Notes under the pieces: model-generated
Told to the model about the DNA's origin: nothing
Seen by the model: the letters and a program-made list of their open reading frames with translations, nothing else
Database searches by the model: none
Position numbers and translations under genes: made by a program
Shown here: positions 17,605 to 28,273 of the stretch, piece after piece
Position numbering within the stretch: position 1 is the stretch's first letter
Layout: every line of letters begins with the position of its first letter
DNA from: Hyphomicrobium sp.
GTDB taxonomy: Bacteria > Pseudomonadota > Alphaproteobacteria > Rhizobiales > Hyphomicrobiaceae
Length of the DNA: 64,000 bases
Assembly (NCBI GenBank): GCA_021732485.1
Contig: JAKFUV010000009.1
Location: 372,001 to 436,000 of the forward strand
Direction of reading: 5' to 3'

Positions 17605-19269
17605 ATGGCTATGGCAGGCATCAGTGCCAACCGGCTTGAACTTTTGCAGATTGCCGACTCTGTCGCGAAAGAAAAAACGATCGACAAAAAGATCGTCATC
17701 GAAGCGATGGAAGACGCTATCCAAAAGGCAGCCAAGTCGCGCTATGGGGCCGAGAACGACATTCGCTGCGAGATCGATCCCAAGACCGGCGAAGCCAAGC
17801 TGACGCGCGTTCTCGCCGTCGTCGACGAGGTCGAGAACGATTCAACGCAGGTCAATCTGGCGGACGCACAAAAGCGCAACCCAGATGCCAAGGTCGGCGA
17901 CATGATCGCTGAAACCTTGCCGCCGCTTGAATTCGGCCGCGTTGCCGCGCAAAACGCCAAACAGGTGATCGTCCAAAAGGTCCGCGAAGCGGAGCGTGAT
18001 CGACAGTTTTCCGAGTTCAAAGACCGCATCGGCGACATCTCGAACGGCACCGTAAAGCGGGTCGAATACGGCAATGTGATTGTGGATCTCGGCCGGGCTG
18101 AAGGCATCATTCGGCGCGATGAAATGATCCCGCGTGAAAACGTTCGGCTCGGCGATCGCATCCGCGCTTTCATCTATGACGTGCGTCGCGAACAGCGCGG
18201 CCCGCAGATTTTCTTGACGCGCGCGCGGTCAGAATTCATGGCCAAGCTGTTCGCTCAGGAAGTGCCGGAAATCTACGACGGCGTCGTTGAAATCAAGTCG
18301 GTCGCCCGAGACCCGGGATCACGCGCCAAAATCGCGGTGATCTCGAAGGATTCGTCCATCGATCCGGTCGGCGCCTGCGTCGGGATGCGTGGCGCTCGCG
18401 TGCAAGCGGTCGTCAACGAGTTGCAGGGCGAAAAAGTCGATATCATCCAGTGGAACCCGGATGCGGCTAGTTTCATCGTCAACGCCTTGGCGCCTGCTGA
18501 AGTGACCAAGGTCGTTTTGGATGAAGATTCAAACCGCATCGAAGTTGTCGTGCCGGAAGCGCAATTGTCGCTCGCCATCGGTCGTCGCGGGCAGAACGTG
18601 CGGCTGGCATCGCAGCTCACCGGCTGGGATATCGATATTCTGACCGAGCAGGAAGAAAGCGAACGCCGCCAGAAGGAATTTGGCGAGCGCACGCAATTGT
18701 TGATGGATTCGCTCGATGTCGACGAAGTCATCGCCCAGTTGCTCGTCACCGAAGGCTTTGCGTCGGTCGAAGAAGTGGCCTTTGTCGATCTCGCCGAAAT
18801 CGCCCAGATCGAAGGCTTCGACGACGACACGGCCGAGCAAATTCAAACCCGGGCGCGGGAATACCTCGAACAGCAGGAAGCCGAGCGCGATGCCAAGCGC
18901 CGCGAGCTCGGCGTTGCCGATGAACTCGCCGAAATTCCCGGCATCACGACAGCCATGATGGTGTCGCTCGGTGAGAACGGCGTCAAAACCGTCGAAGACT
19001 TTGCCGACTGCGCCACCGACGAGTTGGTCGGCTGGACGGAGCGCAAAAAAGAAAAAGACGCCGAAGCCGTCCGCCACAAGGGCTATCTCGATGGCTTCGA
19101 GCTGTCGCGCACCGATGTCGAAGGCATGATCATGGCCGCGCGCGTGCACGCCGGTTGGATCAAGGCCGAAGATCTGGAGCCTGCCGCCGTGGCTGATGAA
19201 GCCGGGCTCGAAGACGAGAGCGCAAATGGCGTCGATGGCGAAACCGGCCCGGCCGGATCGTCGAGTTAA
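17605..19269 (+). CDS. nusA: Transcription termination/antitermination factor NusA
   Basis: The 554-residue protein starts with the RNA-polymerase-binding domain ([20 protein letters not shown]), then an S1 domain (about residues 135-200) and two KH domains ending with [20 protein letters not shown]. The C-terminal part has helix-hairpin-helix acidic repeats (for example [20 protein letters not shown] and [20 protein letters not shown]). NusA controls pausing, termination and antitermination. The start is ATG 17605, with ATG 17611 as an alternative. It lies three bases after rimP and 30 bases before the YlxR gene. Confidence 0.97.
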   Translation: MAMAGISANRLELLQIADSVAKEKTIDKKIVIEAMEDAIQKAAKSRYGAENDIRCEIDPKTGEAKLTRVLAVVDEVENDSTQVNLADAQKRNPDAKVGDMIAETLPPLEFGRVAAQNAKQVIVQKVREAERDRQFSEFKDRIGDISNGTVKRVEYGNVIVDLGRAEGIIRRDEMIPRENVRLGDRIRAFIYDVRREQRGPQIFLTRARSEFMAKLFAQEVPEIYDGVVEIKSVARDPGSRAKIAVISKDSSIDPVGACVGMRGARVQAVVNELQGEKVDIIQWNPDAASFIVNALAPAEVTKVVLDEDSNRIEVVVPEAQLSLAIGRRGQNVRLASQLTGWDIDILTEQEESERRQKEFGERTQLLMDSLDVDEVIAQLLVTEGFASVEEVAFVDLAEIAQIEGFDDDTAEQIQTRAREYLEQQEAERDAKRRELGVADELAEIPGITTAMMVSLGENGVKTVEDFADCATDELVGWTERKKEKDAEAVRHKGYLDGFELSRTDVEGMIMAARVHAGWIKAEDLEPAAVADEAGLEDESANGVDGETGPAGSSS

Positions 19270-19299
19270 GTGAGATGTTGAGAAAGGCACCCGACCAGC

Positions 19300-20019
19300 G
19301 TGGCAGCGAAGCGACAGCACCGGCCAATCGATCGGCCAGCAGACGATGACGATGGGTCCGGCAGCGATGTTGGACGTGAGCGTTTGTGCGTCGTCACCCG
19401 CGAGGCGCATGAGCCGGACGCGCTGATTCGCTTCGCCCGGTCGCCGGACGGCGACTTGGTGCCTGATCTCGATCAACGCCTTCCAGGCCGTGGCGCGTGG
19501 GTAACGTGCGATCGAAAAACGCTTGAAAAAGCAATAAAAACAAAGGCTTTCGCAAGAAGTTTTAAGGCTGACGCTCGTGCTGCCGCTGATTTGCCGGAGC
19601 GGGTCGATGGTATGCTGTTGCGCCGCCTGACCGCAACGCTCTCGCTTGCCAACAAGGCCGGGCTGGCGATTGCAGGGTTCCAGCAAGTCGACTCGGCGCT
19701 GGAAAAGGGGCAGGTCGCCGCAGTGCTCCACGGACACGACGCGGCGGCGGACGGTCGCGGCAAATTAGACCGAAAATTCAGGGCGATCCAACGCGACCGT
19801 GGCCTCAAAGCTCCGATCGCGGATGTCCTCACCATTTCTGAAATGAGCTTGGCCATGGGCCGCCCATCTGTGGTACATGCTGCCCTTATACCCGGAGAGC
19901 TGACGGATCGGTTTCTGAGGGAGGCGGAGCGCATTCTGCGTTACCGGGCTTCTCCAGCGACATTCGAACAGGTTTTTTCTGAGAACGCTCCTGATGAGCC
20001 GACGCAATTTGAAGGTTGA
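19300..20019 (+). CDS. YlxR-domain / L7Ae-like RNA-binding protein
   Basis: The 239-residue protein joins a YlxR (DUF448) domain ([20 protein letters not shown] ... [20 protein letters not shown]) to a C-terminal L7Ae-like segment ([20 protein letters not shown] ... SELSLAMG-type region). Its position between nusA and infB is the classic YlxR location. Family members bind RNA, and YlxR of firmicutes (RnpM) modulates RNase P; the role in alphaproteobacteria is not settled. The start is GTG 19300, which lacks a strong ribosome-binding site but has no better alternative. It ends 11 bases before infB. Confidence 0.88.
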   Translation: MAAKRQHRPIDRPADDDDGSGSDVGRERLCVVTREAHEPDALIRFARSPDGDLVPDLDQRLPGRGAWVTCDRKTLEKAIKTKAFARSFKADARAAADLPERVDGMLLRRLTATLSLANKAGLAIAGFQQVDSALEKGQVAAVLHGHDAAADGRGKLDRKFRAIQRDRGLKAPIADVLTISEMSLAMGRPSVVHAALIPGELTDRFLREAERILRYRASPATFEQVFSENAPDEPTQFEG

Positions 20020-20030
20020 ACGGAAAACGC

Positions 20031-22769
20031 ATGACGGACTCGAACGACCAAACGGACAAGACCCTGCGAGCTGGAGCGCGCAAACCGCTTTCGCTGCAGA
20101 GAACGGTCGAGTCCGGAAGCGTGCGGCAGAATTTCAGCCATGGCCGATCGAAGTCTGTCGTCGTTGAAAAGAAAAAGACGCGCAAGCTTGGTCCCGGCGG
20201 TGTTGAACTCGCGCCAGAAGCGCCGGCGCAAGTCGCAGCACCCGTCATCGACAAGCAGCGGCCGATCACACGTCCGCTGACTTCGCCTTCTATTGGCGCT
20301 GCATCATCGGCACAGCAGCGCACCTTGTCGAACGAGGAACGTGACGCACGAGCTCGGGCTCTCGCAGCAGCGCGTGCCGATGACGCCGCGCGACCGCCGG
20401 AAGCCGAACCGGTTCGTTATGAACCCGTTGCGCGCGACCCAGAGACGGCCAGCCCGTCCGTCAATGCGGCGCCGGCCGCACCGACGATTGAAACCAGCAT
20501 CGCAGCAAGCCCATCAGCATCGGCGCCAGCGGCTGCGTCATCAAGCCCCTCGACACCATCGGCGCGTCCGCCGATGGCGCGTCGGGACGATGCACCGCGC
20601 GACAGTGCGCGTCCGTCGTTCTCCCGTCCGGGCCCGCGCCCAGGCGGCGCGCCAGCGTTCATGCCGCGCGAGGCAGGACGGCCGCGCGAGCTCGATTTTC
20701 CAGGCCCGCGCCGTGGCGCTCCAGCTCCCACCGCTCCCGATCCTTCGCTTGAAAAACCAACGCGGGCCGTTCGTCCGGTCGTTGCAAAACCCGTTGTCGA
20801 AGACGACGACAGCCGCAAACGTGGCCCCGGCGGCGCCAAGATCACCCGCCCTGCCGTCAAGCTTCCCGACGATGGCCGCCAGCGCCAGAAACTAACGATC
20901 ACGAACTTCGATCGCGAGGCTCAGCAGCGCTCGCTCGCGTCGCTGAAGCGCAAGCGCGACAAAGAACGCCTGAAAGCCATGGGCATTCAGCAGGTCCGCG
21001 AGAAGATTTCCCGTGAGGTCATCATTCCTGAAGCGATCACGATTCAGGAATTGTCGAACCGCATGACCGAGCGCGCCGTCGACGTCATCAAGTATTTGAT
21101 GAAAGAAGGCGACATGCGCAAAATTACGGACGTGCTCGACGCCGACACCGCAGAGTTGATCGTCCAGGAATTTGGCCACACGACCAAGCGCGTTTCTGAG
21201 TCAGATGTCGAAATTGGCTTCGTCGGCGAAAAAGACGCCGAAGACGCCGCCATGGAATTGCGTGCGCCGGTCGTCACCATCATGGGCCACGTCGACCACG
21301 GCAAAACATCGCTGCTAGACGCCATCCGTTCGACCAATGTCGTGTCCGGGGAAGCTGGCGGCATTACGCAGCACATCGGCGCTTATCAGGTCATCGCCTC
21401 GAACGGCGACAAGATCACGTTCATCGACACGCCCGGCCATGAAGCTTTTACCGCCATGCGCGCCCGCGGCGCCAAGGTGACGGACATCGTCGTTCTGGTG
21501 GTGGCAGCCGACGACGGCGTGATGCCGCAAACGGTTGAAGCCATCAATCACGCGAAGGCAGCCGGCGTGCCGATGATCGTCGCGATCAACAAAATCGACA
21601 AGCCGCAGGCCGATCCCAAGCGCGTTCAAACGGATCTGCTGCAGCACGATATCGTCGTCGAAAGCATGGGCGGCGAAACGCTGGAAGTGCCGGTCTCGGC
21701 CTTAAAGCGCACCAATCTCGATAAGCTACTCGAAGCCATCCATCTGCAGGCCGAAATTCTCGACCTCAAGGTCAATCCGAAACGCCCAGCCGAAGGCATC
21801 GTCATCGAAGCCAAGCTCGAGCGTGGACGCGGGCCGGTCGGCACCGTGCTCGTACAGCGCGGGACCTTGAAGCTCGGCGATATCGTCGTTGCCGGGATGG
21901 CCTGGGGCCGTGTGCGCGCCTTGATCGGCGACAAGGGCAACAACATCGCGTCGGCCGGGCCTTCGGTGCCGGTCGAAATTCTCGGCTTCGATTCCGCACC
22001 AGATGCCGGCGATCAATTCGGCGTCGTCGAGAATGAAGCGCGCGCCCGCGAAATCACCGATTACCGCATCCGCAAGCGCCGCGAGACGCTCGGCTCAGCC
22101 GGTACGCCGCGCACGCTCGAGCAGATGATGCAGACGCTGAAAGATGCGGCTGGCCAGAAAGAATTCACGCTGCTCATCAAGGGCGACGTGCAGGGCTCTG
22201 TCGAGGCCATTATCGGGTCTTTGAAAAAGCTCGGCACGGAGGAAGTGATCGCCCGCATCGTCCACACCGGCGTCGGCGGCATCACGGAATCGGATATCGC
22301 GCTCGCGTCGGCATCGAAGGCGGTGGTCATCGGCTTCAACGTGCGTGCCAACGAACAGGCAAAGCGCGCTGCCGACAATCAGGGTATCGAAATCCGCTAC
22401 TACAACATCATTTACGACTTGGTGGATGACGTGAAGGCGGCGATGTCGGGCTTGCTGGCGCCGACCAAGCGCGAGATCTTCCTCGGCTACGCCTCGATCA
22501 AGCAGGTCTTCAACATTTCGAAGTTTGGCAAAGTCGCCGGGTGCCAAGTGACCGAAGGCAAAGTCGAACGTGGTGCGAAAGTTCGCCTGCTGCGCGACAA
22601 CGTTGTCATTCACGAAGGCTCGCTGTCGATCCTCAAACGCTTCAAGGACGACGTGAAGGAAGTGACCACCGGTCAGGAATGCGGGATGTCGTTCGCCAAC
22701 TATCAAGACATCCGCGAAGGCGATCAGATCGAGTGCTTCCAGGTCGAGGTCATCGCAAGAAGCCTCTGA
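20031..22769 (+). CDS. infB: Translation initiation factor IF-2
   Basis: The 912-residue GTPase places fMet-tRNA on the 30S subunit. A long Pro/Ala/Arg-rich linker (roughly residues 50-280) is followed by an IF2_N domain and the G domain with P-loop GHVDHGKT at residues 419-426, G3 [15 protein letters not shown] and G4 NKID. Domains II to IV follow. The frame reaches back to TTG 20016, but the ATG at 20031 starts the typical [20 protein letters not shown] sequence. The neighbours are the YlxR-domain gene and rbfA. The linker composition is typical for high-GC alphaproteobacteria. Confidence 0.97.
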   Translation: MTDSNDQTDKTLRAGARKPLSLQRTVESGSVRQNFSHGRSKSVVVEKKKTRKLGPGGVELAPEAPAQVAAPVIDKQRPITRPLTSPSIGAASSAQQRTLSNEERDARARALAAARADDAARPPEAEPVRYEPVARDPETASPSVNAAPAAPTIETSIAASPSASAPAAASSSPSTPSARPPMARRDDAPRDSARPSFSRPGPRPGGAPAFMPREAGRPRELDFPGPRRGAPAPTAPDPSLEKPTRAVRPVVAKPVVEDDDSRKRGPGGAKITRPAVKLPDDGRQRQKLTITNFDREAQQRSLASLKRKRDKERLKAMGIQQVREKISREVIIPEAITIQELSNRMTERAVDVIKYLMKEGDMRKITDVLDADTAELIVQEFGHTTKRVSESDVEIGFVGEKDAEDAAMELRAPVVTIMGHVDHGKTSLLDAIRSTNVVSGEAGGITQHIGAYQVIASNGDKITFIDTPGHEAFTAMRARGAKVTDIVVLVVAADDGVMPQTVEAINHAKAAGVPMIVAINKIDKPQADPKRVQTDLLQHDIVVESMGGETLEVPVSALKRTNLDKLLEAIHLQAEILDLKVNPKRPAEGIVIEAKLERGRGPVGTVLVQRGTLKLGDIVVAGMAWGRVRALIGDKGNNIASAGPSVPVEILGFDSAPDAGDQFGVVENEARAREITDYRIRKRRETLGSAGTPRTLEQMMQTLKDAAGQKEFTLLIKGDVQGSVEAIIGSLKKLGTEEVIARIVHTGVGGITESDIALASASKAVVIGFNVRANEQAKRAADNQGIEIRYYNIIYDLVDDVKAAMSGLLAPTKREIFLGYASIKQVFNISKFGKVAGCQVTEGKVERGAKVRLLRDNVVIHEGSLSILKRFKDDVKEVTTGQECGMSFANYQDIREGDQIECFQVEVIARSL

Positions 22770-22940
22770 TCGCTGACGCGGCCGAGCGCGGTCGGGGTTA
22801 CGAACGCCTCGATCGGATTGACACCTGAGCCGACGCGGATGAAGGCTGCGGCTCCAGGCCTCTCGGTGCTGCGTCGGCAAGTTTTTTGAAAAGCTGTTCT
22901 TTAGGAGCCGTATGCGGTCCAACCCCGCGGCGGAGCGACA

Positions 22941-23402
22941 ATGACGCGAAAGAAATCAGCCAAACGCCCAAGTTCTGGGTCAGGCGGCTCAAGCGCCGGG
23001 TCGGGCAGCCGGGCCCGGTCTTCGCCGGCCAAAGGGCCGACGCAGCGCATGCTCCGCATCGGCGAATTGATCCGCCATAAAGTCGCAGAACTTCTGGCGC
23101 GGGGCGAAATCCATGACGACGTGCTCGCGTCGCACGTGGTGACGATCCCGGAGGTGCGCATTTCGCCGGATCTCAAAATCGCGACCGTCTATGTCATGCC
23201 GCTCGGTGGCAAGGATGTTAAGCCGGTCATCACGTCGCTCGCCCGCAACAAGGGCTTCATCCGCACCGAAGTCGCCAAGACGCTGAACCTGCGCTATGCG
23301 CCCGATCTGCGCTTTCTCGAAGACAAAACGTTCGAAGAAGCGACGCGCATCGATCGCCTGCTTGACAGCCCTAAGGTGCGGCAAGACACGGGTCGGTCTT
23401 AA
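22941..23402 (+). CDS. rbfA: Ribosome-binding factor A
   Basis: The 153-residue KH-fold protein helps mature the 16S rRNA 5' end and supports cold adaptation. The core runs from [20 protein letters not shown] through [20 protein letters not shown] to [20 protein letters not shown]. It has a Ser/Gly/Lys-rich N-terminal extension of ~30 residues before the core. The ATG at 22941 is 171 bases after infB and the stop is four bases before truB. Identification is secure. Confidence 0.95.
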   Translation: MTRKKSAKRPSSGSGGSSAGSGSRARSSPAKGPTQRMLRIGELIRHKVAELLARGEIHDDVLASHVVTIPEVRISPDLKIATVYVMPLGGKDVKPVITSLARNKGFIRTEVAKTLNLRYAPDLRFLEDKTFEEATRIDRLLDSPKVRQDTGRS

Positions 23403-23405
23403 ATC

Positions 23406-24356
23406 ATGGCACGACGCAAGAAGGGCAACCCGGTTCACGGCTGGCTGATCCTCGACAAACCGTTGAACATGACGTCGACGCAGGCGGTTGGCGCCGTGCG
23501 CCGCGCGTTCAATGCGCAAAAGGCGGGGCACGCCGGCACGCTCGATCCACTCGCGACCGGCATCCTTCCGATCGCGCTGGGTGAAGCGACGAAGACGGTT
23601 CCGTTCGCGGTCGATGGCGAGAAAGCTTATCGCTTCACCGTGCGATGGGGTGGCGAGACGACGACAGACGACACTGAAGGACCGATCGTGGCGTCGAGCG
23701 ATCGGCGGCCGACGGCTGAGGACATCAACGCGCTGCTGCCAGCGTTTCGCGGCGTCATTCAGCAGGTGCCGCCGCAGTTCTCAGCCATCAAGGTGGATGG
23801 TGCGCGGGCCTATGATTTGGCGCGCGACGGACAAAGCGTAATTCTGGACGCCCGCGAGGTCGTCATTGCACGCTTCGTGCTCGTCGATCAGCCAGATCCA
23901 TCCACCAGCGTGTTCGAAGCCGAATGCGGCAAGGGCACTTATGTGCGCGCCCTCGCACGCGACATGGGTCGCGCACTCGGCTGCTATGGTCATGTCATAG
24001 CCCTTCGCCGGACGCGCGTCGGGCCGTTCGACGAAAGTAATTGCGTGACGATGGACCAAGTTCAACGCGCCGCCAACGGCACGGACGTCCACGTCGATGC
24101 CGACGTCGATTCCGACGCCGACGAGGTCATGCGGCTATTGGCGCCGGTTGAAATGGCGTTGTCCGATTTGCCTGAGTTGCTCGTGTCGCAAGCCGATGCG
24201 CAAAGCTTGGTGCGCGGCCAAGCCGTACTCATTCGCGGCCGCGATGCGCCGATCCTTACCGGTCCCGCCTATGCGACGTCGAAGGGCCGCTTGATCGCAT
24301 TAGGTGAGCTGGATCGCGGCGCTTTACATCCAACGCGGGTTTTTAATCTTGGTTAG
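23406..24356 (+). CDS. truB: tRNA pseudouridine55 synthase
   Basis: The 316-residue enzyme makes pseudouridine 55 in the T-loop of tRNAs. The catalytic motif HAGTLDPLATGILPIALGEA contains the nucleophile Asp47. Further conserved patches are KAYRFTVRWGGETTTDDTEG and ECGKGTYVRALARDMGRALG. The C-terminal portion beyond residue ~215 resembles the PUA-like tail seen in bacterial TruB. It starts four bases after rbfA, consistent with co-transcription. In most relatives rpsO follows directly, but here two other genes intervene. Confidence 0.95.
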   Translation: MARRKKGNPVHGWLILDKPLNMTSTQAVGAVRRAFNAQKAGHAGTLDPLATGILPIALGEATKTVPFAVDGEKAYRFTVRWGGETTTDDTEGPIVASSDRRPTAEDINALLPAFRGVIQQVPPQFSAIKVDGARAYDLARDGQSVILDAREVVIARFVLVDQPDPSTSVFEAECGKGTYVRALARDMGRALGCYGHVIALRRTRVGPFDESNCVTMDQVQRAANGTDVHVDADVDSDADEVMRLLAPVEMALSDLPELLVSQADAQSLVRGQAVLIRGRDAPILTGPAYATSKGRLIALGELDRGALHPTRVFNLG

Positions 24357-24628
24357 CATAACACGGCGAGCGCCAGTGTTTGCAGCATTGTGAATAGAGA
24401 TCACACAACTGGGACCAAGATTAACTTGCATGTCGTGGAAATAGGGATTATCGACCCACTATCGACTTTGGCCGGACAACAGGGCCGCTTCGCTTGTTTC
24501 ATTGGTATTTTATCGATGACGAGGCGTACGTCTAGAGCTTCCCCCAACATCGACAAACCGGGTTTCTTGGTTCACGCCAACGCGTGCCCCTGTTTCCCAT
24601 CTATAACTTGCCTTGAAAGGGTAATCTC

Positions 24629-24838
24629 ATGACGTCAGGTACTGTAAAATTCTATAACGATCAAAAAGGCTTCGGCTTCATTGCTCCGGATGACGGCGGC
24701 AAGGATGTGTTCGTGCACGCAACGGCGCTTGAGCGCGCCGGCATGCGCGGCCTCTCGGAAGGCCAGAAGGTCAAGTTTGACACGCAGGAAGATCGTCGCA
24801 CCGGCAAGATCGCCGTCGGCAACATCCAGGCTGCTTAA
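24629..24838 (+). CDS. Cold-shock-domain protein (CspA family)
   Basis: The 69-residue single-domain protein has RNP1 KGFGFI (residues 13-18) and RNP2 VFVH (residues 27-30). Such proteins bind single-stranded nucleic acid and act as RNA chaperones. The ATG at 24629 has a GAAAGGGTAA upstream. A 272-base gap with no convincing gene precedes it, long enough for the extended untranslated leader typical of csp genes. A strong terminator follows 63 bases after the stop. It interrupts the usual truB-rpsO order. Confidence 0.95.
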   Translation: MTSGTVKFYNDQKGFGFIAPDDGGKDVFVHATALERAGMRGLSEGQKVKFDTQEDRRTGKIAVGNIQAA

Positions 24839-24901
24839 GACCATCCTGATGCGCGGACCGCGCCGGTAGCGCCGTCGTTCGTGCGTCTTGATCTCGCAAA
24901 C

Positions 24902-24929
24902 GCCGTCCTTCTTTGGAAGGGCGGCTTTT
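24902..24929 (+). terminator. Rho-independent terminator after the cold-shock gene
   Basis: GCCGTCCTTC pairs with GAAGGGCGGC (10 bp, one G-U pair) around a four-base loop and is followed by TTTTG. It probably ends the cold-shock transcript. Confidence 0.88.
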
Positions 24930-24992
24930 GTGCGTTCAGGGCCGATTGCGCGCAGTCGTGACCCGAAGCCGAGCCCGCAACGTAAACGACGT

Positions 24993-25292
24993 ATGATCAG
25001 AATTACTCGACCGTTCCTGCCGGTCTTTGTGGCGTGCGCACTGTTTGCAACCGCCACGGCATTGGCCGCCAAATGCGCCGTGCGCGACGGCGTCATCGCT
25101 GACGTTTCGCCCGGACCTTTTTTGCCGTCGACCGAGACGGTAACTTTAAAAGGCACCTACTCGGCCGAATTCCGATGGGACATCAACGATAAAGAAGGCA
25201 TCGGCTGGATGCGCATCACCGATGCCGACAACCGTGAGATCGGCTGGGTCCCGTCCGGACATGAGGGCGTTCGATGCGGCGAAAACAACTGA
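24993..25292 (+). CDS. Small secreted protein of unknown function
   Basis: The 99-residue product starts at ATG 24993 with a clear signal peptide (MIRITRPFLPVFVACALFAT, likely cleaved after ALA). The mature part of ~75 residues has two cysteines, one at each end (AAKCAV and VRCGENN), possibly a disulfide. Its middle (GIGWMRITDADNREIGWVPS) resembles a bacterial SH3-like strand pattern. I do not recognise a named family. The frame is also open further upstream, but that would place the signal peptide inside the protein. It lies after the csp terminator and before rpsO. Confidence 0.65.
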   Translation: MIRITRPFLPVFVACALFATATALAAKCAVRDGVIADVSPGPFLPSTETVTLKGTYSAEFRWDINDKEGIGWMRITDADNREIGWVPSGHEGVRCGENN

Positions 25293-25361
25293 TTTGATGA
25301 GATAATAGTACCGGTAAAACGACCTCGCGTTCTGTCAGCGTTCGTGTATAAGTGCGGTCAA

Positions 25362-25393
25362 CCGCGCGGCACAACCGTACCGCGCGGCTTTTG
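25362..25393 (+). terminator. Hairpin with T-rich tail upstream of rpsO
   Basis: Two copies of the self-complementary octamer CCGCGCGG (25362-25369 and 25380-25387) can pair with each other and are followed by CTTTTGTTTA. It can end the secreted-protein transcript or attenuate rpsO, whose start codon is 73 bases further on. Confidence 0.6.
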
Positions 25394-25465
25394 TTTATGA
25401 CCCGGCTGGACGACATCCCGGCCGCGGCCATGTCCCAAGAACTCCAGTTTTGAAAGGAGCAGACG

Positions 25466-25747
25466 ATGTCGGAAGTTGCCCCGCACCGTAAGGCGGCGAA
25501 GACGGCTGTCATCAAAGATAGCGCCACCAAAGCCAACGATACAGGCTCGCCCGAAGTTCAGATTGCAGTGCTCACGCATCGCATCAACGAACTCACCGAT
25601 CACTTCAAGATGCACAAAAAAGACAACCACTCACGGCGTGGGTTGTTGAAGATGGTTAGCCAGCGCCGCCAACTCTTGGACTATGTAAAGGCCAAGGATA
25701 ACGCGCGCTATCAAAAGATCATCGAGAAGCACGGCATCCGCCGCTAG
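25466..25747 (+). CDS. rpsO: 30S ribosomal protein S15
   Basis: The 93-residue primary 16S rRNA binding protein has the family core [20 protein letters not shown] and [20 protein letters not shown], ending in [13 protein letters not shown]. The ATG at 25466 has AAAGGAG seven bases upstream. The N-terminus is a few residues longer than in E. coli. In enterobacteria S15 represses its own translation by binding its leader; here a hairpin stands upstream but no pseudoknot was verified. pnp follows after 177 bases. Confidence 0.97.
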   Translation: MSEVAPHRKAAKTAVIKDSATKANDTGSPEVQIAVLTHRINELTDHFKMHKKDNHSRRGLLKMVSQRRQLLDYVKAKDNARYQKIIEKHGIRR

Positions 25748-25817
25748 ACGCGCGACACCGCGTCCAAGATGAGGGCGGCTGCATGCCGGCCAGACATAAA
25801 AGTCCAAAAACAGAAGT

Positions 25818-25844
25818 GCGCTGGAGCCAGTAGGGCTCCGGTGC
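25818..25844 (+). promoter_or_regulatory. Long hairpin in the rpsO-pnp intergenic region
   Basis: GCGCTGGAGCC (25818-25828) pairs with GGCTCCGGTGC (25834-25844) over 11 bp with two G-U pairs and an AGTAG loop. It is followed by AAAAACG rather than a T-run, so it is not a standard terminator. It sits where enterobacterial pnp mRNA carries an RNase III hairpin used for autoregulation. A second weaker stem, CGCTTG with CAAGCG (25850-25878), follows. Confidence 0.5.
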
Positions 25845-25924
25845 AAAAACGCTTGGAAAGAGCCGCTTTTTTCAAGCGACGTCCGATCGAAGAGTAGAAA
25901 AAGCAAAAACGAAAGACTTGAAAC

Positions 25925-28120
25925 ATGTTCGATATTCATCGTGTTGAAATTGACTGGGGTGGCCGCAAGCTCAAGCTTGAAACTGGCCATATGGCACGTC
26001 AGGCCGATGCCGCCGTGCTCGCCCAGTATGGCGAAACAACCGTCCTTGCCACCGTCGTCGGCGCCCGCAGCGTCAAGCCCGGCATCGACTTCTTCCCCCT
26101 GACAGTGAACTATCAGGAGCGCACATACGCTGCCGGCAAAATCCCAGGCGGATATTTCAAGCGCGAAGGCCGCCCGACGGAAAAAGAGACGCTAACGTCG
26201 CGTCTGATCGATCGGCCGATCCGTCCGCTCTTCGTCGAAGCCTTCAAGAACGAAACCCAGGTTGTCGTGACGGTCATGTCGCACGATCTCGAAAACGATC
26301 CCGACGTGCTTGGCATGGTGGCCGCATCGGCCGCGCTGACATTGTCGGGCTTGCCGTTCCTCGGCCCGATCGCGGGCGCTCGCGTCGGCGTCATCAACGG
26401 CGAATTCGTGTTGAACCCCATGGTCGATGAGATGAAAGACTCATCCCTCGACCTCGTCATCGCCGGCACGCACGACGCCGTCATGATGGTTGAATCGGAA
26501 GCCAAGGAACTGTCCGAGAAAATGATGCTCGAAGCCGTCATGTTCGGCCACAAGCATATGCAGCCGGTCATCCAGGCGATCATCAAGCTGGCTGAAAAAG
26601 CGGCCAAGGAACCCTGGGATATCAAGATCCCCGACAAGGCGAAGTACAAAGACGCGGTCAAGAAAATCGCTGAGGGCGCGCTCAAAGAGGCGTTCTCGAC
26701 GAAGGAAAAGGCCAAGCGCAACGATCTCGTCAGCGCAGCCAAGAAGGCTGTGTTTGCCGGCGTCGAAATTCCGGCTGACGATGCCAACGAAAAAGTCTTG
26801 CTGACCGACGCCTTCAAAACCCTCGAAATGGACATCATGCGTGGCGATGTCTTGAAGACGAAGCACCGCATCGACGGTCGCGATCTGAAGACCGTGCGTC
26901 CGATTTTATCGGAAGTGCATATTCTGCCGCGCACGCATGGTTCGGCGCTGTTCACGCGGGGTGAGACGCAGGCTCTTGTCGTTGCGACTCTCGGCACCGG
27001 TGAAGACGAACAGTACGTCGACAGCCTTGAGGGTACGAAGAAAGAAAACTTCCTGTTGCATTACAACTTCCCACCCTACTCGGTCGGTGAAGTCGGTCGC
27101 ATGGGATCGCCCGGCCGCCGCGAAATTGGCCACGGTAAGCTCGCATGGCGCGCCATCCGTCCGATGCTGCCGGCAAAAGAAGACTTTCCCTATACGCTGC
27201 GCGTCGTCTCGGAAATCACCGAATCCAATGGGTCTTCGTCGATGGCAACGGTATGCGGCACGTCGCTCGCCTTGATGGACGCGGGCGTACCGCTGAAGTC
27301 GCCGGTGGCCGGTATCGCCATGGGCCTGATCAAGGAAGGCAACGACTTCGCTGTCCTGTCAGACATCCTAGGCGACGAAGATCACCTTGGCGATATGGAC
27401 TTCAAGGTCGCCGGCACCGCGAACGGTGTGACGGCCTTGCAGATGGACATCAAGATCACCGGCATCACCGAAGAGATCATGCGCGTTGCGCTTGATCAGG
27501 CGCAGGCCGGTCGTCTTCACATCCTGAACGAAATGTCCAAGGCGCTGACCGGTGCCCGCGAAGAACTTGGCGAGCACGCACCGCGCATCGAAACGATCAA
27601 GATTCCGACCGACAAAATCCGCGAAGTGATCGGTTCGGGCGGGTCGGTGATCCGCGAGATCGTTGCCGAAAGTGGCGCCAAGATCGATATCGACGATGAT
27701 GGCACGGTGAAAATCGCGTCGTCGAACCGCGAGTCCATTGAAAAGGCACTGGCCCGCATTCGCGGCATCACGACTGAAGCCGAGGTCGGCCAGATCTATA
27801 AGGGCAAGGTCGTCAAGATCATGGAGTTCGGCGCGTTCGTGAACTTCTTTGGCGCGAAGGACGGCCTAGTCCACATTTCTCAGCTCTCAAACGGCCGCCC
27901 GGCAACTGTCGGCGAAGTCGTGAAAGAGGGCCAAGAGGTCTACGTCAAACTTCTCGGTTTTGACGATCGCGGCAAGACGCGGCTGTCCATGAAAATTGTC
28001 GATCAGGCGACGGGCGCGGAAATTCCGCGTGCCGAAGGTGAAGTCGAGGAAGTGTTTGAATCGCGCCCACCACGCCGCGAAGGCGGCCGTCCGGGCGGCG
28101 GTCGCGGCCCGCGCCGCTAA
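25925..28120 (+). CDS. pnp: Polyribonucleotide nucleotidyltransferase
   Basis: The 731-residue phosphorolytic 3'-5' exoribonuclease has two RNase PH domains separated by an all-helical domain, then KH ([20 protein letters not shown]) and S1 ([20 protein letters not shown]) domains. The C-terminus ends in a Gly/Arg-rich tail ([16 protein letters not shown]). It trims and degrades mRNA, alone or in a degradosome. The ATG at 25925 gives [20 protein letters not shown], the usual N-terminus. A strong terminator follows 100 bases after the stop. Length is normal. Confidence 0.97.
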   Translation: MFDIHRVEIDWGGRKLKLETGHMARQADAAVLAQYGETTVLATVVGARSVKPGIDFFPLTVNYQERTYAAGKIPGGYFKREGRPTEKETLTSRLIDRPIRPLFVEAFKNETQVVVTVMSHDLENDPDVLGMVAASAALTLSGLPFLGPIAGARVGVINGEFVLNPMVDEMKDSSLDLVIAGTHDAVMMVESEAKELSEKMMLEAVMFGHKHMQPVIQAIIKLAEKAAKEPWDIKIPDKAKYKDAVKKIAEGALKEAFSTKEKAKRNDLVSAAKKAVFAGVEIPADDANEKVLLTDAFKTLEMDIMRGDVLKTKHRIDGRDLKTVRPILSEVHILPRTHGSALFTRGETQALVVATLGTGEDEQYVDSLEGTKKENFLLHYNFPPYSVGEVGRMGSPGRREIGHGKLAWRAIRPMLPAKEDFPYTLRVVSEITESNGSSSMATVCGTSLALMDAGVPLKSPVAGIAMGLIKEGNDFAVLSDILGDEDHLGDMDFKVAGTANGVTALQMDIKITGITEEIMRVALDQAQAGRLHILNEMSKALTGAREELGEHAPRIETIKIPTDKIREVIGSGGSVIREIVAESGAKIDIDDDGTVKIASSNRESIEKALARIRGITTEAEVGQIYKGKVVKIMEFGAFVNFFGAKDGLVHISQLSNGRPATVGEVVKEGQEVYVKLLGFDDRGKTRLSMKIVDQATGAEIPRAEGEVEEVFESRPPRREGGRPGGGRGPRR

Positions 28121-28220
28121 CAGATAGCGCTTCCGGCAGGCTCTCCCGCAAGGGGACTTCCAAGTGGTCGTACGGAGCAGAGTTTGAAGTGCCGGAAGCC
28201 AAGTGCCTACAAAACAAAAA

Positions 28221-28254
28221 AGCCGCCTGACACACTGTCGGGCGGCTTTCTTTT
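28221..28254 (+). terminator. Rho-independent terminator after pnp
   Basis: AGCCGCCTGAC pairs with GTCGGGCGGCT (11 bp, one G-U) around ACACT, followed by TTCTTTT; the A-run before the stem could make it work in both directions. The next gene is on the opposite strand, so it may serve both. Confidence 0.9.
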
Positions 28255-28273
28255 ATGGAGGGGCTTTTGTGCT

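Noticed and set aside
24390-24632. 80-codon frame upstream of the cold-shock gene
   Set aside because: It has no recognisable motif, overlaps the csp start and lies in what should be the csp leader.
26113-26997. 294-codon open frame on the minus strand
   Set aside because: It is fully antisense to the pnp core, serine/threonine-rich, with no recognisable motif; it is a GC-frame shadow.
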